Below are positions 42,950 through 52,700 of a DNA stretch of 64,000 bases, in pieces. A program made the translations under genes and the position numbers. Position 1 is the first letter of the stretch; each line of letters begins with the position of its first letter. This stretch comes from Actinomycetales bacterium (lineage in GTDB: Bacteria > Actinomycetota > Actinomycetes > Actinomycetales > Cellulomonadaceae), in assembly GCA_020444245.1 (NCBI GenBank), contig JAHLLI010000008.1, positions 1 to 64,000 of the forward strand, given 5' to 3'. The notes under the pieces were generated by a model. That model saw only the letters and a list, made by a program, of their open reading frames with translations, was not told where the DNA came from and made no database searches.

Positions 42950-43824
42950 GCGCGGCGACCGTCGAGCGCGCGGCCGCGCGGACCCCCCGCGTCACGGCGC
43001 GACCGCGGCGCCGGGCCTCGGGCGGCTCCGTGGCGCGCTGGGCATACCTCGGGCTCCTCGCCCTGTTCTTCGTGGTGCCGCAGCTCGCCATGGCGCGCTT
43101 CGCGTTCCAGAACGTGCCGGTGGTGCTGCTGGACTCCAGCACGCTGTTCCAGGGCTGGTCGGCCCACCGGCTGGTCGAGGCGCTGACCGAGCCGGAGCTG
43201 TGGGCCTCGGCGCGCACCAGCGTGATCCTCGCGGCGCTCGCGATCGTGCTGAACCTGGCGCTGCTGCTGCCGCTGGCGGTGCTCGTCGAGGTACGTCGCC
43301 CCGGCCTTCGACCACTGGTCACCGCAGTGACCCTGCTGCCGTGGGTGGTGCCGCCGATCGCGCTCGTGGTCGGCGTGGCCGCCACGTTCCGCCAGGTCGC
43401 GCCCTGGTTCCTGGCCAGCCCGCTGAGCCTCGTGCCGTTCTACGCGCTGTGGGCGATGCCCTTCACCTACCGCGCGCTGGACGCCGGGCTGCGGGCGATC
43501 AGCGCGCGCACCCTGGTCGAGGCCGCGCGCAGCCTCGGGGCGTCCCTGCCCACCGTGCTGCTGCGCGTGCTCGCCCCGGCGATGAGCGCGGCCATCGTCG
43601 CCAGCGCCGGGCTGACCGGGGCGCTCGTGCTCGGTGAGTTCGCGTTCGCGTCCCTGCTGCTCAAGAACACCCTGCCCACCTACCTGGTCAACTACCAGCG
43701 CGGCGCGCCCCAGGCGGGCATGGCGCTGGCGCTCGCGGTGATGCTGCTCACGGCCGTCGGGATGGCGGGTGTGGTCCACCTGCTGCGCCGCCGCGGCCTG
43801 GGCGTCAGCACCGTGGGCGTGTGA
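42946..43824 (+). CDS. ABC importer permease 2
   Basis: The second permease has 292 residues, about six membrane segments and an EAA loop in ARTLVEAARSLGASLPTVLL. GTG 42946 overlaps the first permease stop, continuing the 4-base overlap pattern of this operon; ATG 42934 is also in frame. The N-terminal 30 residues are basic and cytoplasmic. Confidence 0.9.
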   Translation: MSAATVERAAARTPRVTARPRRRASGGSVARWAYLGLLALFFVVPQLAMARFAFQNVPVVLLDSSTLFQGWSAHRLVEALTEPELWASARTSVILAALAIVLNLALLLPLAVLVEVRRPGLRPLVTAVTLLPWVVPPIALVVGVAATFRQVAPWFLASPLSLVPFYALWAMPFTYRALDAGLRAISARTLVEAARSLGASLPTVLLRVLAPAMSAAIVASAGLTGALVLGEFAFASLLLKNTLPTYLVNYQRGAPQAGMALALAVMLLTAVGMAGVVHLLRRRGLGVSTVGV

Positions 43825-43837
43825 CGGACGGAGAACC

Positions 43838-44869
43838 ATGGCCACCATCGAGATGATCGGCGTCCGCAAGGAGTTCGGCGCCACCGTCGCCCTCGCGGAC
43901 CTCAACCTGAGCATCGGTACGGGCGAGCTGGTCTGCCTGCTCGGGCCCTCCGGGTGCGGCAAGACGACCGCGCTGCGGCTGCTCGCCGGGTTCGAGACGC
44001 CCGACGCCGGGAGCATCCTGGTCGACGGCCAGGACATCACCGCCGTGCCGCCGCGCCGTCGGGGCTTCGGCATGGTGTTCCAGGAGTACAGCCTGTTCCC
44101 CAACCTCACCGCGCGGGAGAACATCGAGTTCGGCCTGAAGGTCCGCAGGGCCGGCCGGGCCGAGATCGCCGAGACCGTCGAGCGCCTGCTGGTCATGACC
44201 CGGCTGGAGAAGCACGCGGCCAAGTACCCGCACCAGATGTCCGGCGGGCAGAAGCAGCGGGTCGCCCTGGCCAGGGCCGTGGCCACCCAGCCCCGGCTGC
44301 TGCTGCTCGACGAGCCGCTGTCCGCGCTGGACGCCCAGGTCCGCGAGCACCTGCGCGAGGAGATCCGCCGCCTCCAGCAGCAGGTGGGTGTCACCACGGT
44401 GTTCGTCACGCACGACCAGCACGAGGCGATGGCGGTCGCCGACCGCGTCGCGGTGATGCGCGACGGCCTGCTCGAGCAGATCGACCCGCCGCGCGTGCTG
44501 TACTCGCGGCCTGCATCGGCGTTCGTCGCCGGGTTCGTCGGGACGGTCAACCGGGTCAGCGTGCGTGCGAACGGCGGCAGCTGGCAGGTGCTCGGGACCC
44601 TGGTGCCCGCCGTGGGCGACGCGGTCACCGGCACGGCGGTGGTCCGGCCCGAGCAGCTCGACGTCGCCCACGCCAACGGCACCCCCGGGGTGTTCTCGAC
44701 GGTCACCGGGGTGGCGTTCCTGGGCGCGATGACCCGGCTCACGCTCGACCACCCGGACGAGGGGACGCTGGTCGCGGACCTTCTGGGACCGGCGGCCGAC
44801 GGCTGGCAGGTCGGCGACCGGGCGCTGGCCCGGGTGCGCGCCGACGCCGGGTCGGTCGTCCTCCAGTGA
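43838..44869 (+). CDS. ABC importer ATP-binding protein
   Basis: The 343-residue ATPase drives the importer. It has Walker A GPSGCGKTTALR, the Q loop in GMVFQEYSLFPN, the signature MSGGQKQRVALARA, Walker B LLLLDEPLSALD and the H loop in VFVTHDQHEAMA, followed by a TOBE-like C-terminal domain (about 240-343). This PotA/FbpC-type layout fits the spermidine/phosphonate transporter group. The end overlaps the metallophosphoesterase gene. Confidence 0.94.
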   Translation: MATIEMIGVRKEFGATVALADLNLSIGTGELVCLLGPSGCGKTTALRLLAGFETPDAGSILVDGQDITAVPPRRRGFGMVFQEYSLFPNLTARENIEFGLKVRRAGRAEIAETVERLLVMTRLEKHAAKYPHQMSGGQKQRVALARAVATQPRLLLLDEPLSALDAQVREHLREEIRRLQQQVGVTTVFVTHDQHEAMAVADRVAVMRDGLLEQIDPPRVLYSRPASAFVAGFVGTVNRVSVRANGGSWQVLGTLVPAVGDAVTGTAVVRPEQLDVAHANGTPGVFSTVTGVAFLGAMTRLTLDHPDEGTLVADLLGPAADGWQVGDRALARVRADAGSVVLQ

Positions 44870-46434
44870 CGGCCGGGCCGGGCACGCCCGGTGCCACGAC
44901 CACCGAGCGGACGCTGCTGCCCGGGCCGGCCGGCGAGGGCGGCTGGGCCGAGCTGGTCGAGGGGCCGGGCGAGGCGCACGTCGGCGCAGTGCCGGCCCAG
45001 GGCACGACGCTCGGGTGCCTGCTGCACCTGTCCGACCTGCACCTGTGCGACGCGGAGTCCCCGGCCCGTCAGGAGTACCTGGACCACCTCGGCGACCCCG
45101 GGGAGCCCTACGCCGACCGGCTCGGCGTGATCGGCACCTACCGGCCCCAGGAGATCCTCACCGTCCAGGTCGCCGTGTCCGCGCTGGCGGCGGTCCGGCG
45201 GGTGGTCCGCGGTCCGCTCACCGGCACCGAGCCGCACGCGGTGCTGCTCACCGGCGACGTGACCGACAACGCCCAGCGCAACGAGCTGGCCTGGTACGCC
45301 GCGCTGATGGCCGGCGGGCGCGTCGCACCACGCAGCGGCGAGGGTGCGTCGAGCTGGGTCGGCGCCCCCGGAGCGGGCGACTGGTGGCCGCACTTCTGGC
45401 ACCCCGACGGTCCGCCGTCGGGGCAGCGGCCGGACCTGCCCACCCTGCGCTACGGCTACCCGCGGGTGCCGGGCCTGACCGAGGCGGCGCGCGAGCCGGT
45501 CGCCTCGCGCGGCGCGGGGCTCCCGTGGCTGACCGTGCACGGCAACCACGACGCGCTCCTGCAGGGCACCGTCGCTCCCACCGGTGAGCTCGAGGCGCTC
45601 GCCACGGGCGGGCGCCGCGTCGTGGACCTGGCTCCCGGCCAGACGCCGCTCGTCGTGCTCGAGGGTGCCGCAGCGCACGGGCCGGCGCGGTACACGCACA
45701 CCGAGGCGTCGCCGGGCGTGGCCGTCGCCCCGGACGCGGGCCGGGCGCTGGTCGGGCCGACCGACTTCCTGGGGCTCGTGGACCGCACGGTGCCCGCGGA
45801 CTCGCGCTCCGGCCGGGCGTGGGCGGCCGACGTCGGTGAGCTCCGGGTGGTGGCGCTGGACACCGTCAACCCGCACGGCGGGTGGCAGGGCTCGCTCGAC
45901 GAGGCGCAGCTCGCCTGGCTCGACGACGAGCTGACGAGGGCTGCGGACCGCTACGTGCTCGTCGCCTCGCACCACCCGTCGTGGGCGCTGACCAACGGCT
46001 ACGTGCCCCCGGGGGCGTTGCCGCGGCGTCTGGCGGACGACGTGGTCGCCCTCCTGCTGCGCCACCGGTGCGTGGTCGCGTGGTTGTCGGGGCACGTGCA
46101 CCGGCACACCACGCAGTGGCACCAGGCGCCCGACCGCCCCGGCGGGCTGTGGGAGGTCACCACGGCCTCGTTGGTGGACTGGCCCCAGCAGTGGCGGGTG
46201 GTCGAGGTGGTGCGCGAGCGGGGGACCGTCGCCGTCGCGTGCACCGTGGTCGACCATGCGGCGTCGCCGGCCTGGGACGGCGGGAGGCTCGACGACCCCG
46301 CGGTGCTCGCCGGCCTGTCGCGCACCCTCGCCGCCAACGACTACCGGACCCGCGTGCCGGGTGCGCGCGCGCACCTCACGGGCGGGCCCGCAGACCGCAA
46401 CGTCGTGCTGCGCCTGCCCGACCCGCACGGCTGA
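44866..46434 (+). CDS. Metallophosphoesterase (TIGR03767-like)
   Basis: The 522-residue protein has the calcineurin-type metal motifs in order: LHLSDLHLCD, LLTGDVTDN, VHGNHDAL, VASHHPSW and WLSGHVHRHT. These bind two metals and hydrolyse phosphate esters. The length and the extra segment between motifs two and three match a large actinobacterial group of such enzymes. No signal peptide is seen, so it probably acts in the cytoplasm on imported phosphoester. It is coupled to the ABC ATPase by a GTGA overlap. Confidence 0.88.
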   Translation: MTAGPGTPGATTTERTLLPGPAGEGGWAELVEGPGEAHVGAVPAQGTTLGCLLHLSDLHLCDAESPARQEYLDHLGDPGEPYADRLGVIGTYRPQEILTVQVAVSALAAVRRVVRGPLTGTEPHAVLLTGDVTDNAQRNELAWYAALMAGGRVAPRSGEGASSWVGAPGAGDWWPHFWHPDGPPSGQRPDLPTLRYGYPRVPGLTEAAREPVASRGAGLPWLTVHGNHDALLQGTVAPTGELEALATGGRRVVDLAPGQTPLVVLEGAAAHGPARYTHTEASPGVAVAPDAGRALVGPTDFLGLVDRTVPADSRSGRAWAADVGELRVVALDTVNPHGGWQGSLDEAQLAWLDDELTRAADRYVLVASHHPSWALTNGYVPPGALPRRLADDVVALLLRHRCVVAWLSGHVHRHTTQWHQAPDRPGGLWEVTTASLVDWPQQWRVVEVVRERGTVAVACTVVDHAASPAWDGGRLDDPAVLAGLSRTLAANDYRTRVPGARAHLTGGPADRNVVLRLPDPHG

Positions 46435-46515
46435 GGGCCGCCGCGGACGAGGCTCCCGAACCCCGGGCCGGACGAGGGCCGCGTTGCTAGTCTCGGGAAC
46501 GAACCGGGGGGAGCG

Positions 46516-47223
46516 ATGAACGCAGCACGGGGCTCGGCCGTCGCGCTGGCCGGGGCGGCCGCGGCGCTGGTCCTGCTCGGCGCGTGCACGCCGTCGACCC
46601 CGCAGCAGGACGCGTCGAAGTCCAAGACCGTGCAGCCCTCCACGCCAAGCGCTTCGGCGACCGAGGAGACCCCCACGGCGGAGCCCTCCGAGGCGTCCGG
46701 CACGGCGAGCGAGCCGACGGACGCCGCGAGCCTGCCGCCCGGGTTCCCGGACCCGGCGTCCCTGATCGGCGGCGATCTGACCACGACGTTCACCGACACC
46801 GGCAGCACCACCCTGGTGAACGGCGAGGACATCGGCCTAGTCGACGTGTTCGGCGCGTGCTTCGGCGGCACCGGGGATCACGTGTGCGACTGGTCGATCC
46901 AGGGCAGCGCCCAGGTCGGTGAGGGCGGCATCCCCGAGCCGACCGAGGTGTCCCTGCTCATGCTGCTGCGCAACGCCGGCATGAACCCGGACGGCAGCGC
47001 GATCTGGTCGGTGGTCGACGCGATCGCCACCTTCGCCCCCGGCGGGCAGCCTGCGTTGCTGCAGTACTGCCAGGGCGAGGACGGCGTCGCCTTCTACCCG
47101 GACCCGGCTGCGGCGGCGGGCGCGACCATCCCGGCGGCAGCGGCCTGGGGCGCCAACGCCGACATGACGTCCCTGGTGAGCATCGACCCCGCCGGCCTCA
47201 GCTGTGAGGCGTTCGGGGACTGA
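46516..47223 (+). CDS. Secreted lipoprotein of unknown function
   Basis: The 235-residue protein has a signal peptide with the lipobox LLGAC (about residue 24), a 40-residue Ser/Thr/Pro/Glu linker and a C-terminal domain with four further cysteines (FGACFGGTGDHVCDW, QYCQG and LSCEAFGD) that could form disulfides outside the cell. I do not recognise the family. TAGTCT at 46488-46493 with a TGC extension is a good -10, and GGGGGGAG precedes the ATG. Its 3' end overlaps the convergent tag gene by 26 bases. Confidence 0.82.
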   Translation: MNAARGSAVALAGAAAALVLLGACTPSTPQQDASKSKTVQPSTPSASATEETPTAEPSEASGTASEPTDAASLPPGFPDPASLIGGDLTTTFTDTGSTTLVNGEDIGLVDVFGACFGGTGDHVCDWSIQGSAQVGEGGIPEPTEVSLLMLLRNAGMNPDGSAIWSVVDAIATFAPGGQPALLQYCQGEDGVAFYPDPAAAAGATIPAAAAWGANADMTSLVSIDPAGLSCEAFGD

Positions 47224-47764
47224 CCACCGGGCAACCTGCCAGGTGGTCGTCGACCAGGCCGCAGGCCTGCATCGTGGCGTACGCGGTGGTCGGGCCGACG
47301 AACCGGAACCCGGCGCGCTTGAGCTCCTTGGCCAGCGCGGTCGACTCCGGCGTGGCGGCGGGCACCTCGGCGAAGGTCGCCGCCCGTGGCTCGCGCACCC
47401 GCTCGGCCGGAGCGTGCGACCAGACCAGGTCGCTCAGCGTGCGCCCGGCGTCGCGCAGGGCGAGCACGGCACGGGCGTTCGCGATCGTCGCGTCGATCTT
47501 GGCGCGGTTGCGCACGATCCCGGCGTCGGCGAGCAGCCGCTCGACGTCGGCACGGTCGAAGGCCGCCACCCGCTCCGGGTCGAACCCGGCGAACGCGGCG
47601 CGGAAGGACTCGCGCTTGCGCAGGATGGTGATCCAGGCCAGCCCGGACTGGAAGGCCTCCAGGCACACCCGCTCGAACAGCTCGTGCTCGCCATGGACGG
47701 GGACGCCCCACTCGGTGTCGTGGTAGCGCTCGTAGAGGGGGTCGCCGTCACCGAAGCACCGCAT
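47198..47764 (-). CDS. tag: DNA-3-methyladenine glycosylase I
   Basis: Tag removes 3-methyladenine from alkylated DNA. The 188-residue protein starts MRCFGDGDPLYERYHDTEWG, contains QSGLAWITILRKRESFR and ends near FVGPTTAYATMQACGLVDDH, all diagnostic. The zinc ligands (N-terminal Cys and His, C-terminal HLAGC region) are present. ATG 47764 is preceded 7 nt by TAGCGT and has no ribosome binding site, so translation is probably leaderless. Confidence 0.94.
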   Translation of the reverse strand: MRCFGDGDPLYERYHDTEWGVPVHGEHELFERVCLEAFQSGLAWITILRKRESFRAAFAGFDPERVAAFDRADVERLLADAGIVRNRAKIDATIANARAVLALRDAGRTLSDLVWSHAPAERVREPRAATFAEVPAATPESTALAKELKRAGFRFVGPTTAYATMQACGLVDDHLAGCPVVSPRTPHS

Positions 47765-47808
47765 GCCGCGGACGCTAGCAGCGGGCCCCGACAGCACCTT
47801 CGTTCGTA

Positions 47809-47912
47809 CGCGTACTCGTGCGCGTTCTCGTACCGACGTCAGGACGAGTACGCGCCCTTGTTCGCATGCGTGCGGTCGGGCGGGTGGGGGGCGGCGGGGG
47901 TGGGGGTGGGGG
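47809..47912. other. Inverted repeat and G-rich run between tag and transporter gene
   Basis: CGCGTACTCGT (47809-47819) pairs with ACGAGTACGCG (47844-47854). Next to the transporter stop, 47885-47912 has four runs of five or more G separated by short gaps, a potential G-quadruplex on the + strand. They may terminate the transporter transcript or regulate tag. Confidence 0.5.
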
Positions 47913-49196
47913 CTAGAAGTAGCGCAGCAGCACGTACGGCACGGAGATCGCCACCGTCACGGCGGTGACCAGCAGGCCGTACCTGGTGAACTCCCAGAAG
48001 GAGATCGGCGCCCCGTACCGCCGGGCGATGCCCAGCACCACGACGTTCGCGCTCGCCCCGACGGCCGTCGCGTTGCCGCCGAGGTCCGCGCCGATGGTCA
48101 GCGCCCACCACAGCGGCTCGGCGGCCACGCCCCCGGCGGCCACCAGGCCCGCCACCAGCGGGGCCATGGTCGCCACGTACGGGATGTTGTCGATGATCCC
48201 GGAGATCGCCGCCGAGCCGACCAGCAGCGCGACCGCTGCGCCGGCGTAGTTGGTCCCCACCGCCTCGGTCGCGGCCTTGCCCAGCTGCTCGATGACACCG
48301 AGGTTCACCAGCCCGCCGACCATGACGAACAGGCCGGCGAAGAACAGCAGCGTCTCCCACTCGACGTCGGCCACGACCTTGCGCGCCTCGAGGCGGGTGA
48401 GCAGTGCCAGCAGCCCGGCGCCCAGCAGGGCGACCACCGCAGGGTCGAGGTGGGTCACGCCCTGGAGTGTGAAGCCGAGCAGCACCAGACCGATCACGCC
48501 GACCGAGGTGACCAGCAGCCGGGTGTCCTTGATCGCCTCGCGCTCGTTGAGCGCCATCACCCGGGCGGCACGCTCCGGGTCGTACGAGAGCTTGCGCCCC
48601 CACAGCAACCACGCCAGCCCGAGGAAGACGACCATCAGCAGCACCACGAGCGGCGCCATGTTCACCAGGAAGTCGACGAACGTCAGGTTCGCCCGGCTGG
48701 CGACGATGATGTTGGGCGGGTCGCCGATCAGGGTCGCGGCCCCGCCGATGTTGGACGCCATCACCTGAGTGATGAGGAACGGCACCACGGGCACGGCGAG
48801 CTGGTCGGCGATGAGCAGCGTGACCGGGGCGATGAGCAGGACCGTCGTGACGTTGTCGAGCGCCGCGGACAGCACCGCCGTGATGACGATGAGCATCGCC
48901 ATCACCACGAACGGGCGCCCCTTGGCGCGCTTGGCCGCCCAGATCGCGAGGAACTCGAACGCCCCGCTCTGACGCAGGATCCCGACGATCATCATCATGC
49001 CGAGCAGCAGGAAGATGACGTGCCAGTCGATCCCGGCGTGCTCGGAGAAGAAGATCCCGGCCTCGTCGGTGGCGCCGAGCAGCACCATGAGCGCGCCGCC
49101 GGTCAGCGCGACCGTCGCCCGTGGTGCCTTCTCGGTGGCGATGAGCACGTAGGCCCCGAGGAACACCACCAGGCCTGCGATGACCTGGAGCGTCAT
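47913..49196 (-). CDS. ArsB/NhaD-type ion transporter
   Basis: The 427-residue membrane protein has 11-12 hydrophobic segments and the two repeated motifs of the ion transporter superfamily: SAALDNVTTVLLIAPVT then NIGGAATLIGDPPNII in the first half, and ISGIIDNIPYVATMAPLV then GADLGGNATAVGASANV in the second. These fit SLC13/ArsB/NhaD carriers. Cargo (arsenite, citrate, Na+/H+) cannot be settled. It is co-translated with an upstream CBS-domain protein, which suggests nucleotide-sensitive regulation. Confidence 0.88.
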   Translation of the reverse strand: MTLQVIAGLVVFLGAYVLIATEKAPRATVALTGGALMVLLGATDEAGIFFSEHAGIDWHVIFLLLGMMMIVGILRQSGAFEFLAIWAAKRAKGRPFVVMAMLIVITAVLSAALDNVTTVLLIAPVTLLIADQLAVPVVPFLITQVMASNIGGAATLIGDPPNIIVASRANLTFVDFLVNMAPLVVLLMVVFLGLAWLLWGRKLSYDPERAARVMALNEREAIKDTRLLVTSVGVIGLVLLGFTLQGVTHLDPAVVALLGAGLLALLTRLEARKVVADVEWETLLFFAGLFVMVGGLVNLGVIEQLGKAATEAVGTNYAGAAVALLVGSAAISGIIDNIPYVATMAPLVAGLVAAGGVAAEPLWWALTIGADLGGNATAVGASANVVVLGIARRYGAPISFWEFTRYGLLVTAVTVAISVPYVLLRYF

Positions 49197-49678
49197 GCGG
49201 TCTGGCCACCTCGCATGCCGCGCGCGGTGAGCGCGGCGTCCAGCACCGTCGGCAGTGTGATGAACAAGGGCTCCTCGGCGGCCTCGGGCCCGTCGAGCAG
49301 GGCGATCGAGGTGTGCTGAGCGGCCATCAGGGTGGCGACCTCGACGAGCGTCGCGTCGGCGTCGACCGTGAGGATGTCGTAGACGCGGACGTCGTCGTCG
49401 TCGAGGAGCTCGCCCACCGTGCGGCGGTCCGCGTTGGACCACAGCTCGTCGGCGGCGGCCTCGTCGAGCACGCCGGCCAGCCGGGTGTCCTCGCGCAGGT
49501 ACAGCGGGATGAGCAGGCCCAGCACGTCGACGGCGGGGACCACGAAAGCGGGTCGCCCGGTCTCGTCGGCGACCACCAGGGCGGAGAGCCGGTCGCCGGC
49601 GATCCGGCGCGCGGCCTCGAGGGCGGTGGTGCGGCGGGTCACCACCGGCAGGTTCCGGGCCAGGTCCACCAGGCGCAC
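49193..49678 (-). CDS. CBS-domain protein coupled to the ion transporter
   Basis: The 161-residue protein contains two CBS motifs (about 5-60 and 90-150), for example LSALVVADETGRPAFVVPAV and LMAAQHTSIALLDG. CBS pairs bind adenine nucleotides and gate transporters or enzymes. Its stop overlaps the transporter start, so it very likely regulates that carrier. The GTG start has GGGGAGGAGC upstream, and TAGGCT further up (49743-49738) is a possible -10. Confidence 0.88.
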   Translation of the reverse strand: MRLVDLARNLPVVTRRTTALEAARRIAGDRLSALVVADETGRPAFVVPAVDVLGLLIPLYLREDTRLAGVLDEAAADELWSNADRRTVGELLDDDDVRVYDILTVDADATLVEVATLMAAQHTSIALLDGPEAAEEPLFITLPTVLDAALTARGMRGGQTA

Positions 49679-49780
49679 GGCCGCTCCTCCCCGAGGGTCT
49701 TGTGTGCCGACCAGGCTTCCCGGCGCTCCTGGACCGAGCCTAGTCGTCGCGGCAGGGGGCGGTGTGGGCCCGAGCGCCCG

Positions 49781-52700
49781 TCACGAGGCGAGCGCGGTGC
49801 GGATCCGCTTGGCGGACACCGGCTGGGGAGTGCCCAGGTGCTGGGCGAACAGCGAGACGCGCAGCTCCTCGAGCATCCAGCGGACCTCGGCCAGCCGCGC
49901 GTCGCGCTCGGGGTCGGGGGTGCGCGCGGCGGCGGCCGCGACCGCGGCGTCGTACTCGTCGGCGAGCTCGCGGACCTGCCAGGCCAGGCCCTCGTCGCGG
50001 CCGAGGTTCTCCGCGGCCTTGGCCAGCCGGTGGCGGGCGCCGCGCAGGTAGCGCACCAGGTGCGGCAGCCGGTCCGCACCGACCCGGGCCACGAACCCGT
50101 CGCCGACCAGCGCGCCCGCCCAGCCGCGCAGGTCGTGCACCACCGACAGCAGGGCCAGGCTCGACGTCGCGCGCAGGTCGGCATCCAGGTCGCGGGCGGC
50201 GACGAGCACCTCGGCGGCGCGCGTGGCCACGTCGAGCACGCGGTCCTCGAGCGCGTCGCGCACCACGTCCCGCAGCGCGCCGTACGCGGCCCGGTCCCGG
50301 ACCGTGGCGCCGCCCCCGTCGTGGCGCTCGGCCAGCAGGGCGTCCAGCGCCGCCCGCTGCAGGTCGAGCACGAGCGCCGGCGTGCTCGGGTAGGGCGAGG
50401 CCCCGAGCGCGAGCGACAGCTGGGCGTTCCAGCGGCTCGTCACCCGTCCGGGTGACAGCGCGACCTCGCCCAGCAGCAGCTCGCGGACCGCGACCGCGTG
50501 ACGCGCCGGGTCCGGGCGGGACAGCACCCGCAGGTCGGCGGGCGCGGTGCGATCGGCAGGGGCCGGTGCGACGAGCGTCGGGAAGCCCTCGACGTGCAGG
50601 CCGCCCGCGTCGGCCTCGACCCGCTCGGGGATCACCGCCAGGTCGGGCCAGGTGGTCAGACCGGTGCGCTCCAGGTCGTGCCCCGGCTGGGGGCCGGGCC
50701 GCGGTGCGGGGCGAGGGGCGGCGGGGGTCGCGCCGCCGGACGGTGCGCCGGCAGCGCCTGCCGTGCCCGTGTCGCCGGAGCCGGCGGCGGAGCCGTCGCC
50801 GGTGCCGTCGCCGGATGCCCCGTCCCCGCGCAGCCCCGCGTCCCGCTCGGCCACCGCCCGGCGCAGCGCGTCGCGCATCGCCGAGCGCATCGCCTGCTCG
50901 GACCGGGCCGCCAGCCGGCGTTGCAGGGCGATCAGGTCGTGCCCCTCGTCGACCACCACGGGCTCGCCGCGCCCGCCGCGGCGGTCCTCGATCACCCGGA
51001 ACGTCATCCGCAGGTGCGCCGGCAGGCGGGAGTCGTCGAACGCGTCCGGCGGGATCTCCACCCCTCGCAGCTCCCGCACGGCCTGGGCGAACGTGGTGTG
51101 CCAGGACGGCGCCGCGTCGCCGGCGCGCACCGTGTCGGCCCAGGACGGCTGGCCCGCGAGCCAGCCGACCACCGCCGCCGCGACGTCCGGCGCGGGGACC
51201 AGCTGCACGCGCACCGGCTTGGGCAGGGCGCGGATCGTGGCGACCGCGAGCTCGGCCTGCATGCCGGGCACCAGGCGGTCGAAGCCGTCGGGCACCACCC
51301 GGTCGAGCACCTGGATCGGGATGTGCACCGTGACGCCGTCGTGCTCGGTGCCCGGGTCGTAGGCGTAGGTCAGCGGCAGGTCCAGGTCGCCCTGCGGCCA
51401 GCGGTCCGGGTACAGCGCGGGGTCGCGGGCGTCGTCGGCGTCGGCGGCCACCAGCATCGCCGGGTCGAAGGTGAGCAGGTCCGGCTCGCGGCGGCGGGCG
51501 CCCTTCCACCACGTGTCGAAGTGCCGCGCGGAGACCACGTCGGCCGGGACGCGCTCGTCGTAGAACGCGAACAGCGCGTCGTCGTCGACCACGAGGTCGC
51601 GGCGGCGGGCCCGCTGCTCGAGCTCCTCGGCCTGGGCGAGCAGGGCACGGTTGGTGTGGAAGAACCGGTGGTGGGTGGTCCAGTCGCCCTCGACGAGCGC
51701 GTGGCGCAGGAACAGCTCGCGCGCGTGCTCGGGGTCGACCTTGGCGAACAGCACCCGGCGCCCGGTGACGATCGGGACCCCGTACAGCGTGACCCGCTCG
51801 GTGGCCATCGCCGCGCCTTGCTTGGCGGACCAGGTCGGCTCGGAGTACGTGCGCTTGACCAGGTGTGCCGCGAGCTCCTCGGCCCACTCCGGCTCGATCC
51901 GTGCGACGTCGCGGGCCCACAGCCGGGAGGTCTCCACGAGCTCGCCGGCCATCACCCAGGCCGGGGGCCGCTTCGCCAGGGCGGACCCCGGGAAGATCGC
52001 GAACCGCGCCCCGCGCGCGCCGACGTACTCGTTGCGCGGACGCGGCCGTCCTCGCCGGTCCCGGTCGGAGCCCTTGGTACCGGCGCCCCCCGCACGCACC
52101 TCGGTCGCCTCCTGCTGCCCGATCTGCGACAGCAGCCCCGCCAGCACGCTGCGGTGGATCGCCTCCGCGTCCCACTCCCGCCGCAGGTCGACGGCCTCCC
52201 CTTCGGGCACGTCCGGGGCGTTCGCGTGGCGGGGGGCGGGGTTGACAGTGATGCCGAGAGGCTTGGCCAGCTGCTTGAGCTGGGTGACCACGTCCTGCCA
52301 CTCGCGCAGGCGCAGGAAGCTCAGGTGCTCGGCGCGGCACATCCGGCGGAACGCGCTGCCGGAGAGCTCACGCTGCTGGTCGCGCACGTAGTGCCACAGG
52401 TTGAGGTAGGCCAGCAGGTCCGACGTCGGGTCGGCGAACCGCCGGTGCATCGCGTCGGCCTGCTCGCGGACCTCCGACGGGCGCTCACGCGGGTCCTGGA
52501 TGGACAGCGCGGCGGCGATGATCATCACCTCGCGCGCCACCCCGCGCCGCCCGCCCTCGACGATCATGCGGGCCAGCCGCGGGTCGATCGGCAGCTGTGC
52601 GAGCGCCCGCCCGACCTCGGTCAGCCGCAGCCCGCCCCGGTCCCCGCCGGGCGCCGCCGCGAGCGCGCCGAGCTCGAGCAGCAGCTGCACGCCGTCGCGC

